Assembly: GCA_035547915.1 (NCBI GenBank)
Contig: DASZTS010000024.1
Coordinates: forward strand, 247,377 to 311,376
DNA length: 64,000 nucleotides
DNA from: DASSFG01 sp035547915
GTDB taxonomy: Bacteria; Planctomycetota; Planctomycetia; Pirellulales; JAICIG01
Reading direction: 5' to 3'
The notes beneath the pieces are model-generated. The model was not told the DNA's origin. It made no database searches and worked only from the letters and a program-made list of their open reading frames with translations. Position 1 is the first letter of the stretch; each line of letters begins with the position of its first letter. The translations under genes were made by a program, and so were the position numbers. Below are positions 18,201-26,486 of this stretch, piece by piece.

Positions 18201-21200
18201 GGGGCGGTGTCTGCGGCGGCACGGGCGGCGGGCCGCCGGAACCGCCGCAGTCGCCGGGCGGCGTCGTACCAAACCAACCAGGGTGCGAGATGCCGCTACC
18301 GGGATCGGTCGTAGCTGTCTTGCCGTCGGCCGAGACGGTGGCCGTGCCGGTGACTTCGAGCATGCCGGTAGTGTGATTGAACGAATAGACGTTCAGTTTG
18401 CTGCCCGGCGCCGCGCCGTAGATGTTGGCAAACGTCAACTGCAACGGTGGGTTAAAGGCGGCAACGTTGGGCGCTTGAATCGTGAGCGTACTGGAAAGCT
18501 GTGTTACGCCCTGCGGTAGCATGTCGCGGACCAGGGATTGCGAAACGGTGCTGAAACCGACCTGGCCGCTGGCCAACGGCTTGCCGTCGAAGCCGATCAG
18601 ACTGTTGGGCGCCACGGTGATCGAATAGCTGGCTGCCTGCTGAGGCGTCAATCCCTGCGACGAACTGAGCTGGAGCGGAATCGTGACGGCAGTATTGCCG
18701 CCCGCGTTGTGCAGGATTGAGGTTTGCAAACGCGGCAGGAAAACGCCCAGGTTGTTCGTGTTTGCTTCCTGCTGAGAGACCGTGCCCATCGAGCCCATGA
18801 CCGTGTTGGTCACCCCCGGTCGGATGTTGAGGTCCATGACCATTTCCGGGAAGAAATAACCGTTGCTCCGCGGATCGATGAACTGCTGCGTGGTGGGGTC
18901 GTAGGTCATCACGCCGGTGCCGTTGCCTTCGATCACGAGCTTGACGTCGCCTGCCGGGATGTTGGTCAGAGTAAAGCGGCCTTGCGAGTCGGTGGTAACG
19001 GCCTGGGCCTGTTGGCCGATAATGTAGACCTGCACGCCTTGAATCGGCCGTAGATACTGATCGTCGGCGGTGCCCAGCACGTGGTCGGGGCCCGACAGCA
19101 CATTGTCGCGTGTGTCGGGAGTCAGGTCCGGCCCGGTGTCGGCTATGATGCCCGTCAGCGTAGTACCGGGCACCGGGGTCTCGCTCACCGTGGTGAAGGT
19201 CGAATGTAGTACGCTGCCGGGCGTGCCGTTGTCGGCCGCGTCGAGCAACGTGCCGTCCGCCGCTTTGATTTTCGAACCGTCGACGGTGAGCGTAACGATC
19301 GATGCCCCCGGCATGGGGTTGGTGATAAACAGCATGGCCGACATGCCATCGGCGGACGGCAAGATGGTGGCTGCCAACGGCGTGCCGTCTGGGCCGGAGA
19401 CGTAGAAGTCGGCACTTGTCAGCGTGCTTGGGTTGACGGGCCGCGAGAAGGTCACGACCGGCCGGAAAGTCACGCTCACGTCCGTAGCGCCGAGCGCCGG
19501 TGTCACGCTCGTGATCATGAGCGGAATGGCGCTGGCCAGCGACACCTGCACCGATTGCGTGGTCGTGTTACCGGCGGCATCGGTGGCCGTGAACTTAAGT
19601 GTGTGGCTTCCGGCGGCAAGATGCGACAGGTCGAGTTGCTGATCGCTGAAGGTATAGGAATTCGCCGCTGTGGTTGCCGCGTTCGCCGTGAAGGAGATCG
19701 GCACGGTCGTGCCGGAATCGAACTGATAGCTCAGTGCGACCAGCGCGGGACTGCTGGTGGTAACCGTGCCACTGGCGGTCGAGGTCGTCGTCAGGCTGCT
19801 GCCGCCGGTCGGACCGGTGACGCCGATCGTAGGGTGTTTCGTGCCTAGGGCAAATTGCAAAGCGACCGGCGCCGATGTGTTGCCCGCCTTGTCCGTGGCC
19901 TCGAATTCGATCGTGTGTATACCGTCGGCCGAGCCATCCAACGGAAATGTGGTGAGGATCGAGAACTGACCCGTGCTGGCGTTGAACGTGACCGGCCTAA
20001 AGCTACCGCTGTCGACTTGGGCCTCCAGCGTGGCGACGCCCGACAGGTTATCGGTGACCTGGCCGGTGATGGTAATGTTCTGGTTGGAAGTGAACTCGTT
20101 CGCCGTGCCATCGGTGGTGAGGCCGGATGTATTGAGCACGATTCTCGGCGGAGTGGTATCGGCCTTGATATTGAAGGTGTTTAAGACGTAATTGGCGACG
20201 GCCGTACCGGCGGCCGCGCCATCGACGTTCGAGAATTCGAAATGGATGCCGCCGTAAATGCGGCTCATGCCCGCCTCCTCAGCCGCCTCGTCGAAACTGG
20301 TGTAGGTGCGCGTGACGCCCGTCAGGGTGACCTCCGTGGAAGTGAAGGTCACGTTGTCGCCAAAAAAGGCGTCGAGCACGGTGGCGGCCGCGGAACTGAA
20401 GGTGCTGTGGCCCGAGACGTACTCCGGGAAATTGGGGGTCGTCAGCAGCGGTTCCCAGGTCGGATCGGCCGTAACGGCTGGGTTGTCGGCTGCGCTGGGG
20501 TCCTGGATCACGGTGATCGGACGCCAAGTGTCGTAATCGTACTTGGTGTTCCAGGCGGTGATGCCGGCGTCGGCCAGTGATACATCGAGCTCGGCGAATA
20601 GTCGGGCATCGTCGACGATACTGTCTCCCTCTTGTTGGGCCACCGTTTGCGCGATGGCGTTCCAGTGGCCGGGCGGCGTGTACGTACCGGAACCATCGTT
20701 CCAGAACTGTGCGATCTGTGTCTCGTCGGCGGTGCGCGTAGTGCTATTCGCCGCGCCGAGGCTTTCAGTTTCGTTGACCGCGGCGGCCCAGGCGGCACTG
20801 GTCAGGGCCGGTGGTCCGGCCGGGTCGAACTGGCTGTCACTCGTCATGGCGAACGGTGTCACGTTGGCGAACTGTGGATCGAGCGCCGGCGCATAGGCGG
20901 GCGCGGTCGGCTGCCAATCGCCTGCCCCGCTCGAGGGCTGGAAGTCAACGAAGTCTCGAGAACCATCGTTGGCACGTATCGCGATGATCGCGGATGCCAC
21001 GGCCTTGCCGACCGTTTCACCGTCGGTAGTGGCCTGCACCGCCGGTAGCAAGGCGAGCTGTGAGGTCAGGAGCGAGTCGAAAGTCGCTTGCTGATCGGGG
21101 TAGAGATACACCAGCACATCGTGCGCGGCCGCGTCGACAGCCGCTGGCACCGATGCCCCCGCCGGCGCTGTGACTTTCACATAGTAAGCCGGCGTCCCTT

Positions 21201-23796
21201 CAATCGAGTTCACGGCGTCGAACACGGCGGCCTGCACCATCGCCAGGCCGCGCGAGGCAAAGAGCGGATCGGTGGCATCGGCCAAAATGGCGTTGAGGGT
21301 GGCTTGGTTCCAGACGATCACCGCGTTCGGTGGGGCACCCGTCGACGAGCCGCGCGTCACCGTGTGTGAATAGCTGCTGGTATTACCGGCGGCGTCGGCA
21401 GCCTGAACTTTAAGCTGATTGGCGCCCAAACTCAAAGAGACGCCTGGGATTTGAAAGGCTCCGGTTCCCGAAGCCTGGGCCGACAGGGTGGTGCCGACCA
21501 GCGAGACCGTCGCGCCGGGGTCGGTCTGTCCGACGAGCGTAACGAGTGTCGCACCCGTGTCGTCCACACCGAGGTCGCTGGTGCCTTGGGCCATATCAAA
21601 CGTAGGGGTCGCCGGCGGCTTGGTATCCAGCGTGAAGTTGAAATTGGTCACCGTGGTGTTACCCGCCCCATCGGTGGCCTTGACATGAATCGTGTGAAGG
21701 CCATCGGCAGACCCATCGAGGGCGAAACTGGTGGCCGGCAGCGCGAAATTGCCCGCTGCGCTGATCGTTACGCTGCTGAATGTGCTCGAATCGACGGCGG
21801 CCGACAACGATGTGACACCCGATAGTGCGTCAACCACCGCGCCGGTCAGAGAGACGTTTTTATTCGTTGCGAGTCCCGACGCAGCGCCGTTGAAGGTGAT
21901 CGTCGGCCCCGTGCTGTCGAGGGTGAAATCGACATTGGTCGTCGAAAGGTTTCCCGCCTTATCAACAGCGTCCAACTCGATTGTGTGCGAGCCGTCATCG
22001 GCACCGCCCAAGGCGAATGTCGTCGGCAGGCTGAAGTGTCCCTGCGAATCGATCGTCACCGGGACAGGAGAATTGTAGTCAATGTATGCGGACAGCGAGG
22101 CCACGCCACTGGCGGCATCGGATACGGCTCCGGTGATGGTGACGTTCGACTTGGTTGTGATATTCGCCGCGGGGCTACTTACCGTGATCACGGGCGGGAC
22201 CGTATCGAGCGTAAAGTTGAAGGTCGCCGTCATGGTCTTGCCCGATGCATCGGTGGCCTTGACGTGGATTGTGTGTTGGCCGTCGGCTGAGCCGTCGAGT
22301 GCTAATGTGGTGGCCGGCAAAGTGAAGTTGCCCGATGAATTAAAAGGCACGTTGGTAGACGTACCGGAATCGATCGCGGCCGTGAGCGAGGTGATCGCTT
22401 GCGTGCCGTCAACCACCTGTCCGCTCAAGCTCAAATTCGTGTTAGTCACTAAGCCCGAAGCGGCGCCGGTGAACATGATCGTGGGCGCAGTTGTCGTGAG
22501 CGTGAAATTGAAGTTCGAAGTCGAAACATTGCCCGCGGCGTCGGTTGCCCGCAAATGCACGACGTGTTGGCCGTCGGCCGTGCCGTTGAGAGTGAGTGAG
22601 GTGGGTAGGCTGAAGTGTCCCTGGGAGTCGACACTGAGCGGGGCGGGAGAGGCGGAATCGAGCGAGGCGGTAAGCGACGCCACACCGCTGGTTGCGTCGG
22701 TCACCTTCCCGCTGAGCGTAAAGTTGCCGCCCACCGTTATATTTTGGGCCGGGCTGGTGACCGAAACGACCGGCGGTACCGTGTCGAGCGTGAAGTCGAG
22801 ATCGGCGGACCCGGGCGGATCGCCGAGATCGTCGGTCGCACTGAAATGAAGTACGTGATGGCCATCGCTGGAACCATTGAGCGACAGCGAAGTATTCGTG
22901 CTGAACTTGCCTGTGCTGCTGTAGAAAAGGTCGGTTGGAGGGCCACCGTCGAGAGACATTGCGAGCGTCGGCGATTGGCTCTGTCCACCGCTCATTTGCC
23001 CGGTAACGGTGAAATTGGTGTTCGTCACCAGCCCGTTGGACGGTGTATTGATGACGACGGATAACGGAACCTCGCTCTGCAACTGCTGGGCAAGGTTGTA
23101 ATACTCATCCGAGGCAATAAAACCGGCGATCAGGTCTTCGTTCGTCTCGCCTTGCGCGAACTGGCCCACCCAATAACTGACGCCAGCCGAATCCGCCGCG
23201 CGGCGAAGGAAATGTTCGTAGTCGCCTTGCACCCGCTCGGTCTCGCGCTCGAGGCTGGCCGCGAAGCCGTAAGCTACGTCCGCACGGCTAGTGCCATCCG
23301 CGAGCCGTCCGACCCAATAGTTCTCTCCGGCAGCATCCGCCGGCCGGCCGAGAAGGTCTTGGTACATGGCGTCGACCCACAGCACGTCGGTGCCGCCGGC
23401 ATGCAGATAGAACTCCGTCGAGCCGACAAAGTCGGCCTCGAGATGTTCGTCGGTCACTCCCTGATTCTGCATCTCGTCGACCCAGTACGCCGTGCCGGCC
23501 GCGTCGGGCGCGCGGCCCAAGTATTTTTGGTAGGCAGGCGCGATGATGATATTGGCGAAATACTCGGAAGTGTGGGTCAATTGCTGAGCTATACTGCCGC
23601 GGTCGGCGCCTTGATCGAGTTGGCTGGTCCAATAAGCCAGCCCTGCCGGGTCGGCCGACCGATTGAGCAGATCGAGATACACCTGCGCCACCTCGTTCTG
23701 GTTGGCAGAAGTGAGCACCAAACGGTGTTCCAAATACTCGAATGACCAGATAGCGGTTCGAGTGCGCGACTTGCTACGCTTTCGATGATGAATCAC
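12208..23796 (-). CDS. Giant multidomain surface protein: DUF4214, Ig-like repeats, haloperoxidase-like and matrixin-like domains
   Basis: The product is about 3862 residues from a GTG at 23796. The frame is open up to 24102, but the GTG places an Arg-rich start and EYLEHRLVLTS, like the planctomycete LEPR leader, at the N-terminus. In order it shows: DUF4214 repeats (about 35-250); Ig-like repeats (to about 800); a vanadium-haloperoxidase/PAP2-like domain (about 820-1210) with K1085-x6-R1092-P, SGH1130 and SR1179-x5-H1185; more Ig-like and Big_5-like domains; a Pro-rich linker; a zinc-protease motif HELGHALGLNH (H2299, H2303, H2309) with a DIMFP Met-turn; a four-unit 8-residue repeat; two choice-of-anchor D-like domains; a calcium-loop segment DSDGDGLPDD; an LVIVD-like propeller; and a beta-helix/autotransporter-like tail. 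No membrane anchor ends it. It is probably exported. Whether the peroxidase and protease sites are active is unknown. Confidence 0.9.
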   Translation of the reverse strand: MIHHRKRSKSRTRTAIWSFEYLEHRLVLTSANQNEVAQVYLDLLNRSADPAGLAYWTSQLDQGADRGSIAQQLTHTSEYFANIIIAPAYQKYLGRAPDAAGTAYWVDEMQNQGVTDEHLEADFVGSTEFYLHAGGTDVLWVDAMYQDLLGRPADAAGENYWVGRLADGTSRADVAYGFAASLERETERVQGDYEHFLRRAADSAGVSYWVGQFAQGETNEDLIAGFIASDEYYNLAQQLQSEVPLSVVINTPSNGLVTNTNFTVTGQMSGGQSQSPTLAMSLDGGPPTDLFYSSTGKFSTNTSLSLNGSSDGHHVLHFSATDDLGDPPGSADLDFTLDTVPPVVSVTSPAQNITVGGNFTLSGKVTDATSGVASLTASLDSASPAPLSVDSQGHFSLPTSLTLNGTADGQHVVHLRATDAAGNVSTSNFNFTLTTTAPTIMFTGAASGLVTNTNLSLSGQVVDGTQAITSLTAAIDSGTSTNVPFNSSGNFTLPATTLALDGSADGQHTIHVKATDASGKTMTATFNFTLDTVPPVITVSSPAANITTKSNVTITGAVSDAASGVASLSAYIDYNSPVPVTIDSQGHFSLPTTFALGGADDGSHTIELDAVDKAGNLSTTNVDFTLDSTGPTITFNGAASGLATNKNVSLTGAVVDALSGVTSLSAAVDSSTFSSVTISAAGNFALPATSFALDGSADGLHTIHVKATDGAGNTTVTNFNFTLDTKPPATPTFDMAQGTSDLGVDDTGATLVTLVGQTDPGATVSLVGTTLSAQASGTGAFQIPGVSLSLGANQLKVQAADAAGNTSSYSHTVTRGSSTGAPPNAVIVWNQATLNAILADATDPLFASRGLAMVQAAVFDAVNSIEGTPAYYVKVTAPAGASVPAAVDAAAHDVLVYLYPDQQATFDSLLTSQLALLPAVQATTDGETVGKAVASAIIAIRANDGSRDFVDFQPSSGAGDWQPTAPAYAPALDPQFANVTPFAMTSDSQFDPAGPPALTSAAWAAAVNETESLGAANSTTRTADETQIAQFWNDGSGTYTPPGHWNAIAQTVAQQEGDSIVDDARLFAELDVSLADAGITAWNTKYDYDTWRPITVIQDPSAADNPAVTADPTWEPLLTTPNFPEYVSGHSTFSSAAATVLDAFFGDNVTFTSTEVTLTGVTRTYTSFDEAAEEAGMSRIYGGIHFEFSNVDGAAAGTAVANYVLNTFNIKADTTPPRIVLNTSGLTTDGTANEFTSNQNITITGQVTDNLSGVATLEAQVDSGSFRPVTFNASTGQFSILTTFPLDGSADGIHTIEFEATDKAGNTSAPVALQFALGTKHPTIGVTGPTGGSSLTTTSTASGTVTTSSPALVALSYQFDSGTTVPISFTANAATTAANSYTFSDQQLDLSHLAAGSHTLKFTATDAAGNTTTQSVQVSLASAIPLMITSVTPALGATDVSVTFRPVVTFSRPVNPSTLTSADFYVSGPDGTPLAATILPSADGMSAMLFITNPMPGASIVTLTVDGSKIKAADGTLLDAADNGTPGSVLHSTFTTVSETPVPGTTLTGIIADTGPDLTPDTRDNVLSGPDHVLGTADDQYLRPIQGVQVYIIGQQAQAVTTDSQGRFTLTNIPAGDVKLVIEGNGTGVMTYDPTTQQFIDPRSNGYFFPEMVMDLNIRPGVTNTVMGSMGTVSQQEANTNNLGVFLPRLQTSILHNAGGNTAVTIPLQLSSSQGLTPQQAASYSITVAPNSLIGFDGKPLASGQVGFSTVSQSLVRDMLPQGVTQLSSTLTIQAPNVAAFNPPLQLTFANIYGAAPGSKLNVYSFNHTTGMLEVTGTATVSADGKTATTDPGSGISHPGWFGTTPPGDCGGSGGPPPVPPQTPPPQATAQVQDTGQLTVEPIFTGESGTIDIPITAAGQSDNSSTLPPPANTCNAPTHSNTNQPYTEVTITIMGPLATMFTQTGDFILAAGTDTYHLDAGSTLHLSGALTPYSTLLRNQGATRLADLSSDELFGSQIVVTKTDYGADGSQLSVEKNTYDVYRFVDTADAVHDDMQINFPKALPDVTRSVPITEFGYPATLSVAANTDFSVNGQTLIFAPTLGQADEQKGTLTIQSPDGTPAPTPIALEGVAAQIQFWYIDPTEFLDQLQEDYSTMLYPNILGSLDASQHYQFDPTKAQGVIQQILTFANQKLAAYSPALQEVSVTAIEVPITLGPGVLVTPTNTSILPTHVIGLTLPAIDNGKGLILNNTFSTSDIVANRTKYSVPEQNYRLSMALNQYPSESISLYINNMIALLNSDITLKNATSYFVDEVGSTIAHELGHALGLNHINVKNDIMFPTYNLGDGQGESFVVTDPAMRVSLGMAYNDAPGPQKSVPQQAIDYYAAYSLSSVDSVFKNLTSSLATDTTSSLATDTTSSLATDTTSDLAVDTDETPFTPGIGIADVQSAADGTSVGSSLDFGSVSLGGAGNTLSFVLQNVGDKPLNISSFVMTGSSQFIVSGLTAQVLAPTETESFTIAFMPNEAGPASATFLVNNDGADPGLSINLTGMALSTGPSVSLSAAQNNLGGVAVGASTQNAQLATVTNQGAQPLTISNIQFESGDASFALIGIPANLATNPITLTTGQTFAFGVQYTASKVGLERAKIDISTNDPSHPITTFGVDGTGLGSVVYPHWGNDYIAIEFPDQQGSPALRTVSDNAGNFGFVLPPSTNYHIAIFDPITGLIANGYGTTPSSGHGIDLTRDLVFGASTAPDSDGDGLPDDVEFAIGTSPTNAFTAGDGIDDFTHVIIDRTDPLDGRSFPTGVIASLAMTGAAEAIAVQGSTANSDQQTAYIATTTGLAVVDATQFNKPVLLGQVSLPGDNQDVAVDPAGQIAAVAAGSAGLNLVNVSDPQQPVLAQTVALPSPAVAVTIVDGLAIVAEGTDLVAVDSATGQIQQTLPLGGGQLTGLARDGSRLVTMDTNNVLRVVDEIDGTLILDGSLSLSQGAGKIFTGNGLVYVAAESNSLGGFLTVDITDPQNPKLLSTSTSSTSEPSAGFAANGSGLGAEVGGTTAGDVLDLFNIANASQPGQFVTQVALPGLANAVSIANGIAYVADGVGGLQVVNYEPFDTAGKPPKVSISTSLLDAEPNSPGFQVAGGTEVPILVQASDDVQVSRVELLVNGQVVANQVSFPFDLSTIIPNPTATSSTFNVQVRATDTGGNSTLSNVLSLISVPDTFPPSILQTTPANNGTVPLSQKTVEILFSKPLAAAGVTAANFQILDAHGNAVPLTNVSLRNGDRTVQLVFSNLALGTYTVVIHAAKVTDRAGVVLGTADITASHFSVISHEIDWIGTTSGSWTNPANWNLDRVPTTGDDVVINVPQNITVTLDVSGNINIDTLVCKNNLVIDGAQVSSGYSGTLAIAGASEIDGNFTLGGGQGEMILEADGLLTLKGSTTWSFSILTGSAGVLNEGTLSNDGTNSEGIATTFSNAGTVMETGESVGGGLIGIYLQSGAIIDNLSGGVWDFAGDNAAIRGLNSDDAAIGTFINEGIIRKSEGSGYNYNIFQTFINNGGSFDVQTGHLDFDATLTNPGNSFVVTGSGLLAMASNSPLYDPLSNCTGTYNGSGGGNVQFGGDNTLKIGAAGLVLNFPPGMLQTYYSGLSSTYDYIDATGGPFINKGSLTLDDAHIGGQFENFGTVVQTGFLDNDFIVNGASAPLAVINEPGATYSVQGSGVQTTATTFDNEGSLEFAPGTGSEKFDASSFQNGGSLKVDSGNVTFSTLEYPTTPTTLNNSGTILVAPGSTFTIDGAYTQAASGGLTLQIGGTAAGGQFGQLVVTGSATLAGTLTPTLVNGFTPDLGESYNLVTYGSESGTFATIVGQNITTGKVFKPTYAASDFNLTVQSG
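16567..16662 (-). repeat. 24-bp tandem repeat inside the giant gene
   Basis: About four consecutive 24-bp units, the later ones almost identical, encode repeated SSLATDTT octapeptides between the protease-like and choice-of-anchor regions. The first unit is more diverged. The unit length preserves frame, so copy number could vary without breaking the gene. Confidence 0.85.
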
Positions 23797-24481
23797 GGTG
23801 TTTGTTCCAAGGGTTAGGCAAAGGCCCTCAAGAAATGCGGCAAACTTGTCGCTACTCACTACATCGCATCCGCGCCACGCGAACTGTTCGATGCAGGAAG
23901 ATTCCCAACGGTCGGGGTGCAATCGACGACCGGCCGTCGAGGCGTTCACCCTGATGTTGGCGGGCTCAAAGCAAGTGCGGCGCCGGGCGATCCGGACTGC
24001 GGCTCGCCATGCCATACCGCTCGAACCGTAACCACCTAGCGTGTCGCGGTTTGCAGAGCCTTCGCGAGGCGCGGCGGGCGGGACCGTGGAAAGCGATTGC
24101 AACCCGGTAGCCAGATATCGCTATGACGGCGGCTGTATTCAGTTTGATTACGAAATTGACAGCCTGCCGCGCCAGAAGAGAGACCTCGTGGAAGAGAACC
24201 CGCTGTCGACCGCCGAGCGCTGCTCCATCTGCCTCAATCGTATTGAGGTTGCCGCTGGCACCGCGGCGCGCCGTGGCACTGCCCGATCCGAATCCGAAGG
24301 GCTATCCCGCATCCCGCTTGCTGGCCGAGCGAGCGACCGTAGGCCACCGCTTCGTACCAGTTCGCACCGAATGCCGGCTCATCCAACGAGAGCTTGCGTC
24401 CGAATCGCTTTTCCCCGACGTTGTGCCACAGAGGGCGTCACTCAAGGCTCGGGCGAGGTTGGGTCGTGAATGGCATTGTCG
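23797..24481 (-). other. Upstream region of the giant gene, no gene seen
   Basis: About 685 bp lie between the giant gene's GTG and the LRR relic. The giant frame stays open to 24102, so an earlier start cannot be ruled out, but the extra 102 residues look like no known leader. Frames on the plus strand (for example 24123-24650) have no recognisable product. I see no clear promoter or structured RNA. Confidence 0.5.
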
Positions 24482-24700
24482 TCACTTCGTCTTGCAGCGT
24501 TTGCCGCTCCTGTTCTGGCACAACGCAATCGGGGAGAGCGGCCTGGAGACGCTGCAAAGCCGCATTACTCGCCGCAGCATGACGAGCGATTTCAAATCTT
24601 CGTCGCGGACCTTGTCACTGAGCAGGACGATTGCCGTTGTTTGGAAGTAATCGTTGCCGAGCCAGTTGCGGATCCATCGCGGATACGGCGGTTCGCTGTC
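24482..24700 (-). pseudogene. Relic of an LRR-type protein
   Basis: On the minus strand, 24700 to 24482 translate to a start-less frame with PPYPRWIRNWLGNDYFQTT, then VRDEDLKSLVMLRRVM. This resembles the linker and first leucine-rich repeat of planctomycete LRR proteins (W-x-x-xWLGxDYF, then a D-D-L-K-x-L block). A second frame over the same 3' part reads ALQRLQAALPDCVV, the usual end of such proteins, so at least one frameshift separates the pieces. The upstream part is missing, replaced by the end of the next gene. Recognition rests on motif memory. Confidence 0.45.
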
Positions 24701-24715
24701 CCAGGCACCTCTCGA

Positions 24716-25138
24716 TCAGTCGGTCAACGTCAGATCGAAGGCGTTAGGCTGTCCCTTGCCGACCTCGAATTTCAAAGGCGAGTCGGTGGGATTGCCGTAT
24801 CTGATGGGCAGCAATTGCTTCGGTGGTAGGTCGGTGGCTGGCTGTTCGGGATTGATGACGGCAACCTCGAACTTTGTCACGAGCGCCACATAACTGCCCG
24901 GCTGCACTTGTAGTGTGTAGGTTCCGTCGGCGGTCGTCAGTGCGGCTACCGGCCTGCCGGCACCCGTGCTGGCGAAGGTCACGGCGGCCCCCTCCACCGA
25001 TTGACCCTGATAGGTCACTTTACCCGAAACGGGCACGGTGTTCGGGTCGCCCCCCTTGGAACAGCCCACCGCGAGCACTGCCAGCAGCGAGCAAAGACGA
25101 ATCCCGGAGAAAGGCTCCACGCCCCAAGAACGATACAT
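24716..25138 (-). CDS. Small lipoprotein with carboxypeptidase-regulatory-like domain
   Basis: The protein is about 140 residues with a short signal ending in the lipobox VGCS. After it come VSGKVTYQGQSVEGAAVTF and ADGTYTLQVQPGSYVALV, the pattern of the transthyretin-like CarboxypepD_reg fold common in small planctomycete lipoproteins. The ATG at 25138 is preferred because AGAGG stands 6-7 bp upstream; the longer frame from 25168 lacks this. It lies 30 bp downstream of a DUF1559 gene on the same strand, an arrangement often seen in planctomycetes. Its molecular role is unknown. Confidence 0.85.
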   Translation of the reverse strand: MYRSWGVEPFSGIRLCSLLAVLAVGCSKGGDPNTVPVSGKVTYQGQSVEGAAVTFASTGAGRPVAALTTADGTYTLQVQPGSYVALVTKFEVAVINPEQPATDLPPKQLLPIRYGNPTDSPLKFEVGKGQPNAFDLTLTD

Positions 25139-25168
25139 GAAATACCTCTTAAAACCGTGTTGAAGCAA

Positions 25169-26323
25169 TCAAGGAGTGCCGCCCAGACCCAGGCTTTCGC
25201 GGCCGGCGATCGTACCCATCGCCCCCCACACACCAAAACTCAAGCTGGGCGCCAAGCCATAGGCGCCGCAGTCGATATCGTCGGCAAAGAAGCGCACACT
25301 GCCATCCGCCATCGCGCCTTGCACACCGCCGGGATGAAAGCTGGTGGGGGGAAAGATGCCGTTCGCGGCGCTCGGATCGGCGCCGGTATTGCCATAACAG
25401 GTGGGGCTGTTCGGCGGCAGTACCGTATTGAACATGCCCCAGTAGGGGTGGCCCATCGCCCAGCGAGCGCCCGCGATATTGCTCGACAAGGGCGGGCTGG
25501 CGGTGGCGATGTACTTTCCATCGATAGCCTGCGCTAGACAGATCGTCGGGTTGCCGTTGTTACCTTTCCCGTTACCGGGCGGGTCGGTGGTAGCCGGCGG
25601 AAATCCCTGCACGCCGAACCCCATGATGCTGCGCGAGGGGAGTATCGCGCCGATCGCCTTCTCGCTGATGGCGAGTGTGTTGCTCGTGCCGTCCTGGATG
25701 TCTGCGATCGTCCGTTGCGTGCTGCTGCCGGCGCCACACGGCGCCGCGGAGGAGGTTCTCCAATAGCCATAGATACCGTTCGTCGGTCCGTCTCCGGCTG
25801 TGTAGCATTCGATGCTCGTTCCACAGCACAGGTGATAGCTGCGATGCCCGATAACGTTGAAGGTCGAAGTGGGGCTCGACGGACAGAGCAGCAGCGGGAT
25901 TTGGACGACCCAAGGTCCATAATCTCCCCCTCCCGGCGCTGTTCCCTCCCAGGGACTTGGCAGCGCATTCGTCTGAGCTGTCGTGACGATCTGGTCCCAT
26001 AACGCCTGCTGCTCGATAAACGGTGTTAAAGTAATAAAGCCGGAAAAGTCGCCGCAACGGTTCGGATTCCCTCCTCCGCCGTCACCATAGGTGAACTTCT
26101 TCCAGGTGTCGTGGTAATTCATTGCCGCCAGTGCCAATTGCTTGAGGTTATTGTTGCACTGCGCCCGTCGGGCCGATTCGCGCGCCGCCTGCACGGCCGG
26201 CAGCAACAGCGCGATCAAGATGCCGATGATGGCGATCACGACCAACAACTCGACCAACGTAAAACCACCGCGGCCTTCCCGATGCACTCGATTGGCGCGA
26301 TAATCCTTAGACCAGTGACTCAT
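25169..26323 (-). CDS. DUF1559 pseudopilin-like protein
   Basis: The protein is about 384 residues from the ATG at 26323, which follows AGGGATGAG. It has the type IV prepilin leader GFTLVELLVVIAIIGIL followed by LLPAVQAARESARRAQC, which starts the DUF1559 domain, and the family C-terminal block with SFHPGGVQGAMADGSVRFF. It is expected to be processed by a prepilin peptidase and to sit at the membrane or in a pseudopilus. Planctomycetes carry many copies with no assigned function. The downstream small lipoprotein gene is probably co-transcribed. The longer frame to 26548 runs into a repeat element and is rejected. Confidence 0.92.
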   Translation of the reverse strand: MSHWSKDYRANRVHREGRGGFTLVELLVVIAIIGILIALLLPAVQAARESARRAQCNNNLKQLALAAMNYHDTWKKFTYGDGGGGNPNRCGDFSGFITLTPFIEQQALWDQIVTTAQTNALPSPWEGTAPGGGDYGPWVVQIPLLLCPSSPTSTFNVIGHRSYHLCCGTSIECYTAGDGPTNGIYGYWRTSSAAPCGAGSSTQRTIADIQDGTSNTLAISEKAIGAILPSRSIMGFGVQGFPPATTDPPGNGKGNNGNPTICLAQAIDGKYIATASPPLSSNIAGARWAMGHPYWGMFNTVLPPNSPTCYGNTGADPSAANGIFPPTSFHPGGVQGAMADGSVRFFADDIDCGAYGLAPSLSFGVWGAMGTIAGRESLGLGGTP

Positions 26324-26384
26324 TCCAAACTCATCCCTTCGAAGATGTGGTTGTTTGCCGCGGGAATCCTCACACGACGTGTTT

Positions 26385-26486
26385 AGAGCAACCGACGAAA
26401 CCCGATCTCGCTCCACAAAAATCGGCGTTTCACGGCCGATTTTTCGCCCACGGGCGCTCCGGCTTCCGGGTTTTGTCAGCCGCTCT
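26385..26486 (-). repeat. Dispersed 100-bp nested inverted-repeat element, copy B
   Basis: Read on the minus strand, the element begins AGAGCGGCTGACAAAACC and ends GTCGGTTGCTCT, with ends that are imperfect inverted repeats. The centre has a perfect 10-bp inverted repeat, AAAAATCGGC against GCCGATTTTT. It lies about 60 bp upstream of the DUF1559 start. The flanks are TTA on one side and TGA on the other, an imperfect match to the TTA/TAA flanks of the other copies. Confidence 0.85.
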
